64,000 bases of DNA from Vicia villosa (Eukaryota > Streptophyta > Magnoliopsida > Fabales > Fabaceae): positions 186,001 through 250,000 of the forward strand of contig NW_026706164.1 in the NCBI RefSeq assembly GCF_029867415.1, in the 5' to 3' direction. Under the pieces are notes generated by a model. The model saw only the letters and a program-made list of their open reading frames with translations. It had not been told where the DNA came from and did no database searches. The translations under genes were made by a program, and so were the position numbers. How positions within the stretch are numbered: position 1 is the stretch's first letter; each line of letters begins with the position of its first letter. This document shows, piece after piece, positions 46,890-59,135 of the stretch.

Positions 46890-49800
46890 CAGGGGCGGTT
46901 CTATAGCCCGGGCACGCGCCCGGGCTCAACCCCTATTTTCTTTGTATTTTCCCTAATTTAATAACCAATTTTTAAATGGAACCAAGGGCAAAATTAGTAA
47001 AAATAAGGGTGTAAAAATTAAAACATATGAATACCCAATGGGCCAAACAGATCCAACCCAATCAATTATTTATGACTTAGAATAAAAATTAAAAAAAAAA
47101 AACTATTCCGTACAGTCTGCTCCTCTCTTTATGTGACTATTCATATTTCTTTCTCCCCCTCTACTGTCACTTCACCATTTCAACTTTCAATTCAAACAGC
47201 AAGTAGGAGCACGTTGGTTTGCAGCAACTAGCAGGAACAAGAATAAGTAATGTCTTTCTATTATTTTTTTCTTATTATAATAATTCTATTATTATATTAT
47301 ATATATTATATAGGTTATTCATACTTTATTAAATTTTTGTTCTTTAGATAGTTAGACTTACACGCAGTAGATTGTTCCAATTGGCAATTGCAATATAGGT
47401 TCTTTAGATAGTTACGCACAGGAGATTGTGCAATTGCAATATAGGTTCTTTAGATAGTTACACCGTACCGCAAATTATAATTGCAATTGCAGTATAGGAT
47501 GTTCTTTAGATGTATTGCAAATGAATTATAAGTTTAAATTTTTATTATTTTTAAATTGTTTGTTCATTGAACTCATAAGACAATTTTAAATTATTATTAA
47601 CTTATTATATATTTTTTATATCATAGTAAAATAGTTTAATTCTTTTTTAGAATCTAATACTTATATTTTAATTCTTTCAAAGGTTTTGGTTAATTTAATA
47701 GGTCATTCATAATAGTAAAATTCTCTTGTAATTTTTTTGTAAAGATCTATTTATTTTATTTAATTAGTCGGTCTTGTCTATTTGTGTGTTACAAATTATT
47801 TATCTAAAAATTCTTTTCACTGAATCATTAAATTTCAGAGATGAGGAGGTTTTTGGTTCCTAGAACAAGTATTGAGAAAGTGAATGTTAAGCAATCGGAA
47901 GCCGAAGTAGAAGAAACACCCCCTAATGTGGCCAACGAGTTTAATCCAAATGAGATTGTGCGTGATCCAGGATGTAGGAAACAAATTCACGAGTATGCTC
48001 CTGATATTCAAGACCAAGTGAGGAGGGCATATATATTGAAGGGTCCAACGCAACCAGATTTAGCAAGATTTCCTCGTACTCAATTTGGGAAGTCTTCAAG
48101 AGCATTTTGTAAAGCTTGGTATAAGAGTTATACATGGATTGAATACAGTGAGTCAAAGGATGCAACTTATTGTTTCTATTGCTTTCTCTTTAAGCCTCCC
48201 GGGAGGGCCGAACACTTTGGTTATGAAGTCTTCAACAAAGACGGATTTAAAGATTGGAAGCATGCATCTAAAGCCTTTAAAGATCATATTGGTAGTCATG
48301 ATAGTAAGCACAACTCATGTATGAAGCACTATGATGATTATAATAATCAAAGACAAAGTGTGACAAGTATCTTTGCTAGAGCAACTAGGGAATCAGAAGA
48401 ATTGTATAAGATCCGTTTGACTTGTTCTTTAGATTGTACTAGATATCTCATAGCACAAGGCATTGCTTTCCGTGGCCATGATGAAAGCTCTACTTCTCTA
48501 AACAAGGGAAATTTTAGAGAGATGGTGGATTGGGTAAAATCTAATGATGAAAAAGTAAGAGATGCTTTTGATCATGGTCCAAAAAATTGCACAATGACTT
48601 CCGGTGACATTCAAAAGGAGCTTGCAATGTGTTGTGCACATGAAGTCACCAAGGTGATTATGGAAGAGCTTGGTGATAGACAATTCTCTGTGCTTATTGA
48701 CGAGTCACGTGATATATCTGTCAAAGAACAAATGGCGGTGATGTTGAGGTTAGTACAATGAGCTTGTTATTGAAACTATTACAATTATTAACTTAAACTT
48801 TTTATTTCATTCAAATATAACATAGATGAATACATTTGAATTTTTATTTATCTTTCTAGGTTCTTGAACGACAAAGGGAAAGTTGTGGAACGATTTATTG
48901 CTCTACATCATGTCAAATATACTACATCTGAGGCACTAAAGGATGCTCTTTATGGTATTCTCGATCGCCACACGTTATCTATTTCAAGGATACGAGGGCA
49001 AGGATATGATGGGGCTTCAAATATGAGAGGTGAGTTTAATGGTTTACAAAGAAAGATTCTAGATGAAAACCCTTATGCTTTCTATGTCCATTGTTATGCT
49101 CACCGTTTGCAATTGGTGGTTGTGTCCGTTGCTAGTAGTTGCTCATCTATTCATGATTTCTTTGAGTACATCTCCTTGATTGTAACCACAACAAGTGCAT
49201 CTTGCAAGAGAAATGATGCTTTGAAGGAGGCACAACACCGAGAAATTTTGAATAGACTTGAGAGTGGTGAGATATCTCAAGGAAAGGGCTTGCACCAATC
49301 ATCTAGTCTTGCTAGACCCGGAGATACTAGATGGGGTTCACATTATACTACCTTGATTCGTTTGGATCAGATGTGGTCCTCCGTGTTAGAGGTGCTTAGT
49401 ATTGTTGATGAAGATGGACGTGGACCATCCCAAGCGGCGGGTTTGATAGAAAAAATGGAGAGCTTTAAATTTGCTTTCATTTTGAAGTTTATGTTAAAGT
49501 TGTTTGGTATCACAAATGAACTTTCAAAAATCTTGCAAACAAAAGATCTTAATATTGTGCTCGCTATGGAATTAGTTGATGATGTTAAAGCTCGGTTGGC
49601 TACATTGAGAGAGAGTGGTTGGGATGATTTATTTATTGATGTCCAAGAATTTTGTTTTGCTCAAAGTATTCCGGTGCCAAATATGGATGAAGAAATACCA
49701 GTTCGGGGACGTTCAAGAAGAGAAGGGAGGACTGTCACTAATCTTCACCATTACCGTGCAGAGATTTTTTATGTTGCTATTGACAAAATATGTGTGGAGA

Positions 49801-50440
49801 TGGATCACCGGTTTTGTGAAGGAAGTAATGTTGTGCTGGATTGCTTCTCATGTCTTGACCCCAAGAACTCTTTTTCCAAGTTTGATGTTGATAAGCTTGC
49901 TCATCTTGCTAATATTTATCATGTAGACTTTTCTGATGATGACCGTGGAACAATAAGGGAGCAACTTGAGACTTATGTACATCAAATGAAAAGGCATGCT
50001 TCCTTTACTTCTTGTGAAGATGTTCAAAGTTTGGCTATGAAGATGGTTCAAACTGAGAAACATTTGGTATTTCCATTGGTCTACAAGCTCATTGAGTTGG
50101 CTTTGATATTGCCGGTGTCAACAGCATCCGTTGAAAGAGCTTTTTCAGCAATGAAGATTATCAAGTCTAATTTGCGCAACAAGATCAACGATGTGTGGTT
50201 CAATGACTTGATGATATGTTACACCGAGCGGGAGATATTCAAGACACTTAAAGATGTTGATATTATTCGAACATTCACCGCAAAGAAGTCTCGGAGAGGG
50301 CATTTACCTCTTAATTTTATTTAGCACACTATTCGCATGTTAAGTTTCATCTCTTTTATGTAGCACACTTTATGACTATTTATATAAAGTTCAGTTAATT
50401 TTTTTGCCCAGGCTACATAATATTTCTGGCTCCGCCACTG
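46890..50440 (+). mobile_element. Complete hAT element (3551 bp)
   Basis: A perfect 8-bp duplication TATGGTGG (46882-46889, 50441-50448), the hAT signature. Tips: left CAGGGGCGG, right (reverse complement) CAGTGGCGG, followed in both by a related GCCYRGGC block. It encodes one intact two-exon transposase. A degenerate tandem repeat ('gttctttagatagtta', at 47340, 47399, 47444, 47501) lies in the leader intron region. Confidence 0.92.
47841..50324 (+). CDS. hAT transposase, TTF zinc finger / ZMYM1-like (790 aa)
   Basis: Exons 47841-48748 and 48860-50324; the 111-bp intron has GT-AG ends and joins in frame at an Arg codon. A splice acceptor (tttcag) just before the ATG suggests a leader intron. 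Domains: TTF-type zinc finger (C111-x2-C114 with H149 and H153), DUF4371-like region, catalytic core with D287 in LIDESRDIS and the C381-x2-H384 motif (HCYAHRLQL), RWGSHYTTL segment, and C-terminal hAT dimerisation region with STASVERAFSAM (about residues 705-765). It cuts and moves hAT DNA in the nucleus. No stop or frameshift is seen. Host-domesticated relatives exist, but the flanking tips and duplication show this one is still within its transposon. Confidence 0.92.
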
Positions 50441-50544
50441 TATGGTGGTTATGTAATACTACACCATTTGCATTCAATTATCCATACTATTATGACACAA
50501 GTGGTACATGTGGCAAATACCACCCCCTATATTTATGCTCTTAG

Positions 50545-50930
50545 TAGCTTTGGTTGTACCACTTGGACAAACCTTAACTTATCATTGGTCAAGACTTGTG
50601 TATTAGTCAATTACCAAAAAAAAACATGATGTAGGGTAAATTATATTTGTTAAAAAAAAGGTAAATTAGGGTATTAATAAGCATGTTTTAATGATATGAG
50701 ATGTGAAAAAAAGGAAATAGCAAAATGGTGAGTAAATATAGGATTTTTTTTTACAGTTTTGCCTGTGGTCTTGTTTTTATTGTGTTGCAAGCTCTAAGGT
50801 GGTATGATGAAGGTGAGGCTGATGATTAACCTCTGTAAGATGAACTACAAACTCCAAAATTTTGCAAAATTATATCCAAGCCAAATATAACGTCTCTATA
50901 CATTTGTCACGAATTTTGCAAGAGTTAACC
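50545..50930. other. Spacer right of the MITE
   Basis: AT-rich, no gene. A short phrase near 50878 ('aaatataacgtctctatac') is echoed at 51032, a small local duplication. Confidence 0.4.
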
Positions 50931-50944
50931 TGGAGCTAAATATA

Positions 50945-51024
50945 CGGTGGGATTGGTCCCTCTTAGATTAGTCGGTCGCAAGGCCGGATACTAAAATTTA
51001 AAATTAAAAATAAAAAAAAAAACT
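50945..51024 (+). mobile_element. 5'-truncated SINE tail with target duplication
   Basis: An 80-bp insert with 'attggtccc', 'ttagtcggtcgcaaggccgg' and an A-rich tail, flanked by the 14-bp direct repeat TGGAGCTAAATATA (50931-50944, 51025-51038). The phrase resembles the 3' end of plant tRNA-derived SINEs; no internal Pol III boxes remain. Confidence 0.6.
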
Positions 51025-51038
51025 TGGAGCTAAATATA

Positions 51039-51409
51039 ACACCTCTATACAATACTCACGGCTAATCCTAACATATGTTACTGACCTTATTGTATTAACT
51101 AACCATTGGTTAGGATTTCAAAATTTGGAAGAAGTACTTTCATTCTTCTTGAGTAAATTGTCGTTTTTGTACTTGATTCAGCATTTTGGACAAAGATTAT
51201 TGTGTGAGATAATCTATATCAAAATAGATTGTAGTTTACATGTTTCAATTTCAGACCATTTATGAATGCTACATGAACTTATTGTACTATTTTTACTAGT
51301 CTTCAATCTTATTTTCACATTTCTATGTTTTCTTCTTATGGATGAATGCATATAAGGATTTGACCAAGCTACTTGAAATGTGAGCTAATTTCATTTGAAA
51401 TTTAACAAT
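51039..51409. other. Downstream flank of the nitronate monooxygenase gene
   Basis: AT-rich; probably holds the 3' UTR of the minus-strand gene that ends at 51410. No other feature. Confidence 0.45.
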
Positions 51410-53527
51410 CTACTTGAAGTTTTGCTGAATTATGAGTTGAGCCCCTTCAACTAGTCTTTTTATCACTTCACTAGCATGCAGAATTTCCTTGATGAGACCA
51501 ACACCTTCACCAGCATACATACACATACTCTCGAGATCTCCTGTACTTGTCGAGTTTGGGACTGTACCGGCAAAGCGACGTATATCTTTCTCCTGAAGGA
51601 CGACAAAAAGTATAATCAAATACAGTAAACTACAAAGATGGTTCCATTAGATAAAGAAATGCAAACTGAAACTGTACCACGCCGTGAATTGTTGAATGGC
51701 CAATGACAGATTGGTTTGCTTCATTTTCATGGGCTGGAAGGGATTTCCACTCCTTGAAGAAGGGTGTCTGCAGGACACGATGAGGTGCGTCGGGCCATCT
51801 TGCCCTGCCAAATACGCCTGTGTACTCAGTTTCATTGAGTTCAATTAACTTTCTTTTGTATATAGGATGAGCGTAGCTTTCCTCCGTTGCGAGAAACCTG
51901 GAAACAAGACCATTTGCATGAACATTAGTGATGCAAACAATTCCAATTCAAATTGAGTTTGTCTAAACATGGTCTCAATCAAGTGAATCCAATCTTAGTT
52001 TCAATACCTAGTGCCTAGACAGACGCCTTGAGCACCAAGTGCTAGAGCAGCGACATAACCACGAGCGTCTACAATTGCTCCAGCTGCGATAACAGGTATA
52101 TCACGGTCGCCAACAAGATCGACCACCCTTGGTACCAATGAAATTAAACTATCCTGCAATAAAATTAAGGGAGGAATACTACCATTTGTTATCATTAGCT
52201 TACAGATATTGTAATCAGAATTGTAACAGGCCTCATTTCAAAAATAATTGTAACCGGAGTTTTTTTTTCACTATAGGTATGGGGAAAAAAATATACTAAA
52301 CTCATAATTTATGACAGAAAAACATCAAAGATGAAGTTTTGCTTTTTAATTCACAACTTCGTCAAAAAATAGGCATTGAATACTATAATCTGAAACATAT
52401 GTTGTAGTCAATCTGTAGGTATTGTGTAAGTCATTAACAACATTACTCAAGAATAGTAAAAACCACTAGAAAGTAATGAAAAACAAAATATAAGCAATTT
52501 TTCTACCATCTTGTGCTTGAATTGACACAATAAATTAACAACTATTCTTATTTATCACAACTAAGATAGCTATGTACCTATGTAGCACTAACACTACAAG
52601 TTAAAAGTGGGTCCGAATGTCCAACACTCATATGGCACTGACATATGTGCTTACATTCAATATTTTTTTATCTTTTCCAGTTATAATCAAAGTCCATGTG
52701 TTGTGTTAGTATCAGGCAATGTCGTCTCAAGTTTTTGGAGGCCTCGTGCGATAGCCCGTCTTGCACAACCTCAAAGACAGCCCTGGATTCGTGTCCAGTG
52801 TTTGTCTCCATATGAGTGATTTAGGGATTTATACTTAAAAACATATACATACATCAAAACCTTGGCATGCATCAAAACCATGACAGAGATGCATACCTGA
52901 CCAATAACATGACCACCAGCCTCACGTCCTTGTACGATGATTCCATCGACACCTGCATCAATTGCCAGTTTTGCGCTTTCAATACTCCCAACCTATAACA
53001 GAATCACAAAACACAATTAACTGGTCCGATTCCAAACAGAATAAAAAAAACCCCTAAATATGCAGCACTAAACTAAAATTAGAAATGGGTGGCATAAGAA
53101 AAAACTGACTTGTGGAACAATTTTGACCCCAGCTGAATGAGCCTTGGCAACCAATTCAGGTGTACAATCACCCCAATAAGTTTGCAAGACTGCAACTTTT
53201 TCATCAAGAATAGCCTTTAAATTCTCCTCATGAGGAAAAGCTAGAACCAAACCAACCCCAAAGGGTTTATCAGTTAATGTCCTGGTTTTTTTTATGAGCT
53301 CCCTCAAGTAATCCGGGGATTCCTGATAGAACATAAAACTCAATCATTTATAATACTGCAAAATCAGAGTGTTGAAATGATAAGGAAATTACCCAATCAG
53401 GAGCTCTGAGTAGGCCAAGAGCACCAGCATTGGCAACAGCAGCAACAAGTTGAGGACCAGAGATATCAGGACCTAATGGTGCCTGAACTATGCCATATTC
53501 GAAACCCAATATTCCTCTCCAACCCAT
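51410..53527 (-). CDS. Nitronate monooxygenase (2-nitropropane dioxygenase-like), 330 aa
   Basis: Six exons on the minus strand: 53393-53527, 53110-53322, 52897-52992, 52008-52153, 51678-51897, 51410-51592. All introns have GT-AG ends and the joined frame is 993 nt, a normal length for the plant family. The enzyme is an FMN-dependent TIM-barrel protein that oxidises alkyl nitronates to carbonyl compounds and nitrite. Seen: N-terminal [21 protein letters not shown] with the conserved H144; [13 protein letters not shown] (FMN-phosphate loop; Ala174 where Gly is usual); [13 protein letters not shown] ending at R197. No targeting signal is obvious. This is the only clear host gene in the window and looks complete. 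Intron 3 (52154-52896) contains a small hAT-like relic. A G-box lies about 50 bp upstream of the ATG. Confidence 0.93.
52713..52785. mobile_element. Small hAT-like relic in intron 3
   Basis: About 73 bp with inverted tips: left CAGGCAATGTCGTCT and right, in reverse complement, CAGGGCTGTCTTTGAGG. The interior 'gaggcctcgtgcgatagcc' is typical of plant CAGGGC hAT fragments. No convincing duplication. Confidence 0.4.
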
Positions 53528-53574
53528 GTTGAAAGCCTCTCTCTAAAATTGGATGTGGATGATGAACCACTTTG

Positions 53575-53601
53575 CACGTGCCAAGTATTTTACACGCGTG
53601 T
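53575..53601. promoter_or_regulatory. G-box and ACGCGT palindrome in the monooxygenase promoter
   Basis: CACGTG at 53575-53580 and ACACGCGTGT at 53592-53601, 48-75 bp upstream of the ATG at 53527. G-boxes bind bHLH/bZIP factors; CGCGT cores bind CAMTA or ABA-linked factors. Function is inferred from motif and position only. Confidence 0.45.
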
Positions 53602-54429
53602 GTTGTTGGCAGCTAGAAGTATACTAGTAGTTCTCGTCGACTTAACGTGAGCAAAGACGTACTTGTGTTGTTATTGTACTCTGAACCTGACATGTAATTA
53701 TGCAACACGGAATGAACCTAACATGATTTGATAATATTTTAAGATTACACAATGATTGTTTGTTATGTCCTACCCCGAATAACACCGGTTCTATAAGAAA
53801 CGGAGGGTTGGTCGTGGATGTGGACTTGCGATCCGAGATCCAAAACAAACCAATGGTCCATTCTACGAATGGATGGTGAGCACACTAAAAACTTGAATTT
53901 GTCATTTTCATATATTTATCTTTGAACTATTTTAAATGCACAAAGTAATTCATAAGTGAGTCATCCATTCCATATTTATTAAATAAATTGTATGAAGATA
54001 CATATACGAAATCACCAAAAAATTATAAAGATGCATTCTCGGATTAATCTTTAAAAATACTTTGTGTTTCAGCTTCACAGGTGAATCATCCACCCCAAAT
54101 GCTTTTAGGAGTTACTCCGGAGATGCAACTCCGTAATTTTTCTAGAGTGATTGTTTAAATGTATCTTCGAAAGCATTTGCAATATTCAAGCATTTGCAAA
54201 TTTTTGTCATGGCAACAAGTGTCCCAAATTAATATTTTTAGGTCATTTATACTAAATATATAGTATGCGAATTATACTAATGTAATTCAAGCATGCCATA
54301 TATAAAATCAAACAAAAATATAAATTCAAACATTAATGAATTAATCGAAAACGTTATCACAACACGTAATTTGTTTAGAAAATACAACTGTTACTAAAAT
54401 ACAAATACAAATAAACTATTTTGTATATT
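53602..54429. other. Upstream spacer
   Basis: No gene recognised; presumably holds the rest of the monooxygenase promoter and AT-rich intergenic DNA. Confidence 0.4.
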
Positions 54430-55780
54430 TAATCCCCTTGTTTCTCCTCTGCCGCCTATAGTGTAAGACATTCCGTATCTCGACTAAGATGGCATGTACA
54501 GTGCCCATACCAAAACTGTCTTCCTCAAAATCTCCTTTTTCTATGGCATCTCTCGCATTCGTAGCAATACGCTGACAGACCAACAATAGATCATGGACGT
54601 GGTTATCCCTAGTTTGCTCCTCTTCAATATCTCTTGATGAGATGATCTAAGTGGTGCTCCCGCGGCATCTGGTCTCATGTAAGGATGTGGCACGCGATAC
54701 AACCATTGGATGTAGTCGTGTCCAGTAGCCTATAGATCACCAGCTGGCACACCGCGTGCATCATCTGATATTAGATGATTACATAAATTATCAAGTATGG
54801 CATCAAGATCTCTATGGCGGACTATCGGAGGAGCAGACATAAAGGGGGAATAATTTGAAAAAACTTGAACTGGTGCATGACCCGCTCAGGAAGATATAGA
54901 TACATCTGGCGCGACCCACAAGCCAACCATCCAAAGTAGAAGGTTATGTCGTCCAAGGGACGTGTGTGACTGCGCCCTTCGTACAGGCAGAAGCATGAGT
55001 CATCTTCTACAAAGCAGTCAATAAACACCTTAAACACCTGTATCGCCTGATTCTTTTTAAACAAAGTAAAGGCACAAGCACGTGGTCAATCCTCAATGTA
55101 GTTATTATTAGGTTCCCAGCTGGATATGCGAGCAAAGTGAGAGATGATCCACGCCTAAAAAAGGTTTAGATAAAATATTAGCAACAAGTGTAACACAAGT
55201 GTTATGAAAATATTAATAACAATAAAGGTTGCTAATATATAATCGTAAACAGCGTGCAACTTCCTAAAATTTATCTTATCTTCCGAATACAAACTTCACC
55301 TAGTTTGAAGTATAGATAAACCAAACATGGAGCCCCCAGTTGTACTCGTGTATCCGCTCTAAATTGATGAAGTATGTTAGGTAGACTACATTAATGTATG
55401 TTGTACTTTTGTCCACAAAGATTGTCATGTCAACCAATTATATGAAGTATGACCTCAATGCAATTGCCCGTGGAACAAAACCTTATCATTATCACCTCTG
55501 GCCTCAACTTTCGCAGCCAGGTGGCATTTTTACAGTTTCTCCAAGTATGAATATCATACATGAGTGTCTTTCAGTGCATCAAGCTCTATTTAGGCCTTAC
55601 TTGGGTTAGCTCTCAAATAGTTCACCATCATTTCAAGTGTCTTGGATCTGTTGATCTAAGAATGGTTTAGTAAGCTTCCCCTAATCAGAATATGTAAAAG
55701 ACATGAGACATCATTAATTGTGATGGACATCTCACTATGATGGATGTGGAAATATAATATCTCTTTGTGTCATCTTTTTA
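54430..55780 (-). pseudogene. Plant mobile domain (PMD, MAIN-like) pseudogene
   Basis: Minus-strand fragments, in order from 55780: HHSEMSITINDVSCLLH, TTYINVVYLTYFIN, AWIISHFARISSWEPN, then an 80-codon piece (55064-54822) with PLDDITFYFGWLACGS and YLPERVMHQFKFFQ, then VRHRDLDAILDNLCNHL and WLYRVPHPYMRPDAAGAP. These match the course of the PMD of MAIN/MAIL proteins, which are linked to silencing of transposons, and of related long phosphatase-7-like proteins. Several stops and frame shifts break it. Neither the start nor end can be fixed. It lies directly left of the Ty3 LTR that starts at 55818. Confidence 0.75.
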
Positions 55781-55817
55781 CAAAATCCGCTAACATAAAA
55801 TGGTTAATGGTCTTATA

Positions 55818-58800
55818 TGTAACACCCCTTTCTTTACCCCAAAATATTTAACAAATAATCAGAGAATAACATGCATATAATTCAAAAGGGCGTCACATTG
55901 ATGCTTTTAGAAGAACTAAAACCTTAAAAAAAAACTGACAGCGTTTATCCATACAGCACAATACTCCTGGTCATTTTTAATAATACTCAATATCAAATCA
56001 CAATTTAATCTGAATATGCATTCACAGCGGAAATATATGATACTCATGTGATTTATAATGATTCATGTCCCATACCATGATCATACATCGACTAATAAAT
56101 CTCAATTCAACATAAACATAATCAAAATGGTTTGGCTTGTAAACCTCTCAAAAGACACGTAACTAATAAATAAGTTCACCAGTCATAGCATAATACATAC
56201 GCAAATATAACATGAGTTCAATACACCTAGTCTACCCAGTGTTACATGACCAGAGCATCGACTCACTACCTAGTCTCCAATAACCAAGGAAGAACTTCCG
56301 GCTAGGTCACACGCGGCTACTAAACTCCAGAACCTGCATGTCGCCAAACGAGGGCAACATTAAAACAGAAGGGTGAGAATACGAACCATTATGAAGAAAG
56401 TATAACAGAATACAATGGTTAAATCAATACTTCAAGTAATTAGTCATAGTATGTAAAACGGAATATACAATAGAAATCAACACATAATTCACATGTTATC
56501 GAGTATACAACAAGCTTAAATAATATAATATTTCAATTCTACTATTATATTCCCAATTAAGTACACAATCATAATTCTCACATATTCACACATCGAATCA
56601 AATATGTATTCAAACCTCACTCGTTTCAATTATCAACTCATACACATATCACAACTACATCAACTTCACATACTCAATTATCGCATAATTTTAATGTGAC
56701 TCAATGCAAGATATGTGACGCTATGCATGTGGTACCGAATTGTGAACCCAAAGTTTCACCGCTTTCCGATTCAATATCTAGAATCCAAGCCACGCTTCCG
56801 ATCCGGACAAGACCAAAGCCCACCAAACGTAAACATATAGTTTACCGCTTCCGATTCACTTTAGAATCTAAGCCTCGCTTATGTTTCAAAGCAAACCACC
56901 TTTGTTTCAAGGCATCCATGATATGAATGTATGTACAATGTTAATCAACCATATGCAATTAAGATAATCTCTACCATCTTAATATTTAGCATATCACAAT
57001 AATTCACTCAATGAATTATTCCACAATATTGTACACAACATTCTCATCACATAAGCATTATTCACATATAATAATCAACACACAAATCCAATCCACCATT
57101 TTTAATTAATACTAGTCATTAATATTGTTATATACTAGCTCACAATTTCTCAATTAGATAAGATTTACTCTTTTAATAATACACTAACAAGCCATTAGAA
57201 TTATACTACTTAATTATTCATAAAAGATTCTACCTTAGAACAATACTAGAACATGTCTATTTGTCACTTCTATTAGAAGTCTACTATTTTAATATAATAA
57301 TTAATTTCACTAAACTATAATTATTTACTAATTAACCTATGAAATCTATCAATTATACATATATTAGTAATCAAGATAAAATTTATCTCACACTTATTAA
57401 CTACCATAAGTATATGTACATATATATCACATTTCATGTTGGCTATATGTATACAAGAATGTTCATTATTCTAACAGCAAGTGGTATGTTGAGCAATTAT
57501 TAATAGTAGTATTTATTTATTTGAACAATAACTAACAATATACTAGTAGTATACTATCACTAAAATGTTGTTGTTTAATCCACACTTTCCTTTGACCAAT
57601 GAACAGTAACATTGGCGAGTGAATTAAAAGGCAGGAATCGAACACGTTTCCATTACAATTACCACAAACTTGTAGCTTTCTATTTGGCCAATGAACAATA
57701 ACAGTGGTGAGTTCTATCATCATGTGAAAAGTAATTCACGTGTTCATGTTTTTAATTGGCTAAGGTACATCACTATGGCATGTTCATCAAAAAGCAAGTG
57801 GTGTTCATTTCTTCATGACATGCACTACAGTACTTGATTAAAGGAGATTTATAAGAAAAATGAATGGACTATAGTAAGCAACTAATATCTCCATTAATAT
57901 AATGGTATTTCACGTTTTTACATGGGGCCAATGGCTAGTAGCAGTAACATTTCCTATCACAATATATATTGGTCTTCACTTTTTGTTTTCTTTTTAATTT
58001 GCATGTATGGCTGGTAGCAGTAGTCATTATATTAATAAAGTATAGTATGGTGTTTCACATGTTGGGATTTAATAAATTAAATATTATCAACTAAGTGAAT
58101 AAATGAAAGGAGAACAACTAAATGAAATAGGCATGATTTCTTTGGCCAATAGCTAGTCGACAGCGGCATGCTCATATAATAAATGTATCAGTTCATGTTT
58201 CATCTATAGTAACAGTAGCGAAACCCATCAAGGAGGTGCATTAGTTCACGATTCTAATTGGCCATTAGCTAGCAAATAAATGAAGGAAAATGAACAGCAT
58301 GTGCTAGATAGATCAATAAGCAGTATCACCGCCAAGCACTCATTTCCGTCCGTCATCAATACAGGCGTGACCTTATTCAGTAATTTATTCCTATTTTCAA
58401 AAGTTCATGACACAGGATGTTCATTTCAGGATTAAGCTTTGTTTTTTTTCTTTTCATTTCAATTCCTCAACAGATCCCAATTTACTAAACCGTAATCAAA
58501 ACACATGTTTATAAGATTCAACTATGGATAAATATAAGTATATTAATCTACCAATTACCCCATTATACTAGCCCACAATGATTAGGGATTCTCCCCCTTA
58601 CCTCTTGATTTCTCCTCCAAAACCCTAGCTTTTCTCCTCTTGCTCCTCTCCTCCACTTCTATTCTTTAAACCAGAGAAATGAAAATGAGTCTCCTCTACC
58701 CTATTTCCCTTCTTACTATCTTTATTTATTATATTGGGCTTCAAATGAATAACACCTCCTAATTGTTTATAACCCCGACAAATAGGCCCAATTGATAAAA

Positions 58801-59117
58801 TAGAGTAGCCAAATAAATAATTATGCTCCAACAAATAATATTATTACCTAAATATTATTTCCCGATTAATCCAATTAAATCCGGCTTTATCCCAATTAAA
58901 TAAAATTCAATAATAATATTATTTCTAATATTATTTCTCTACATATTCCACTTTATTAATTCTTCGATTAACTGAATAAATTCCAACTTCACTTAATAAT
59001 CCGAACATGTTTCTCAATAACACCGACGATCCAATTAATTATCAAACTTTGTCCAAATTAAGTAAATAAATCCTTATTTAATTTAATTAGTCAAAAAATA
59101 AAATTCGGGCTGTTACA
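55818..59117 (-). repeat. 3' LTR of the non-autonomous Ty3 element
   Basis: 3300 bp, tips TGTAACAGCC ... GGGTGTTACA on the minus strand. Longer than the internal region. Small open frames (for example 56696-56926, 57532-57723) recur identically in the other LTR and are not genes. Confidence 0.92.
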
Positions 59118-59135
59118 ACTCTCCCCCACTTAAAA
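59118..59135 (-). other. Polypurine tract of the non-autonomous Ty3 element
   Basis: Minus strand AAGTGGGGGAGAGT directly precedes the TGTAACAG start of the 3' LTR. Confidence 0.8.

Larger units (their letters stand above)
46680..50540. mobile_element. PIF/Harbinger-type MITE interrupted by the hAT element
   Basis: Outer tips GAGCAT (left, 46680) and ATGCTC (right, ending 50540) with a TTA duplication (46677-46679, 50541-50543), the Harbinger-type signature. The two halves (46680-46889 and 50449-50540 after removing the hAT and one duplication copy) give a MITE of about 300 bp. Confidence 0.65.
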
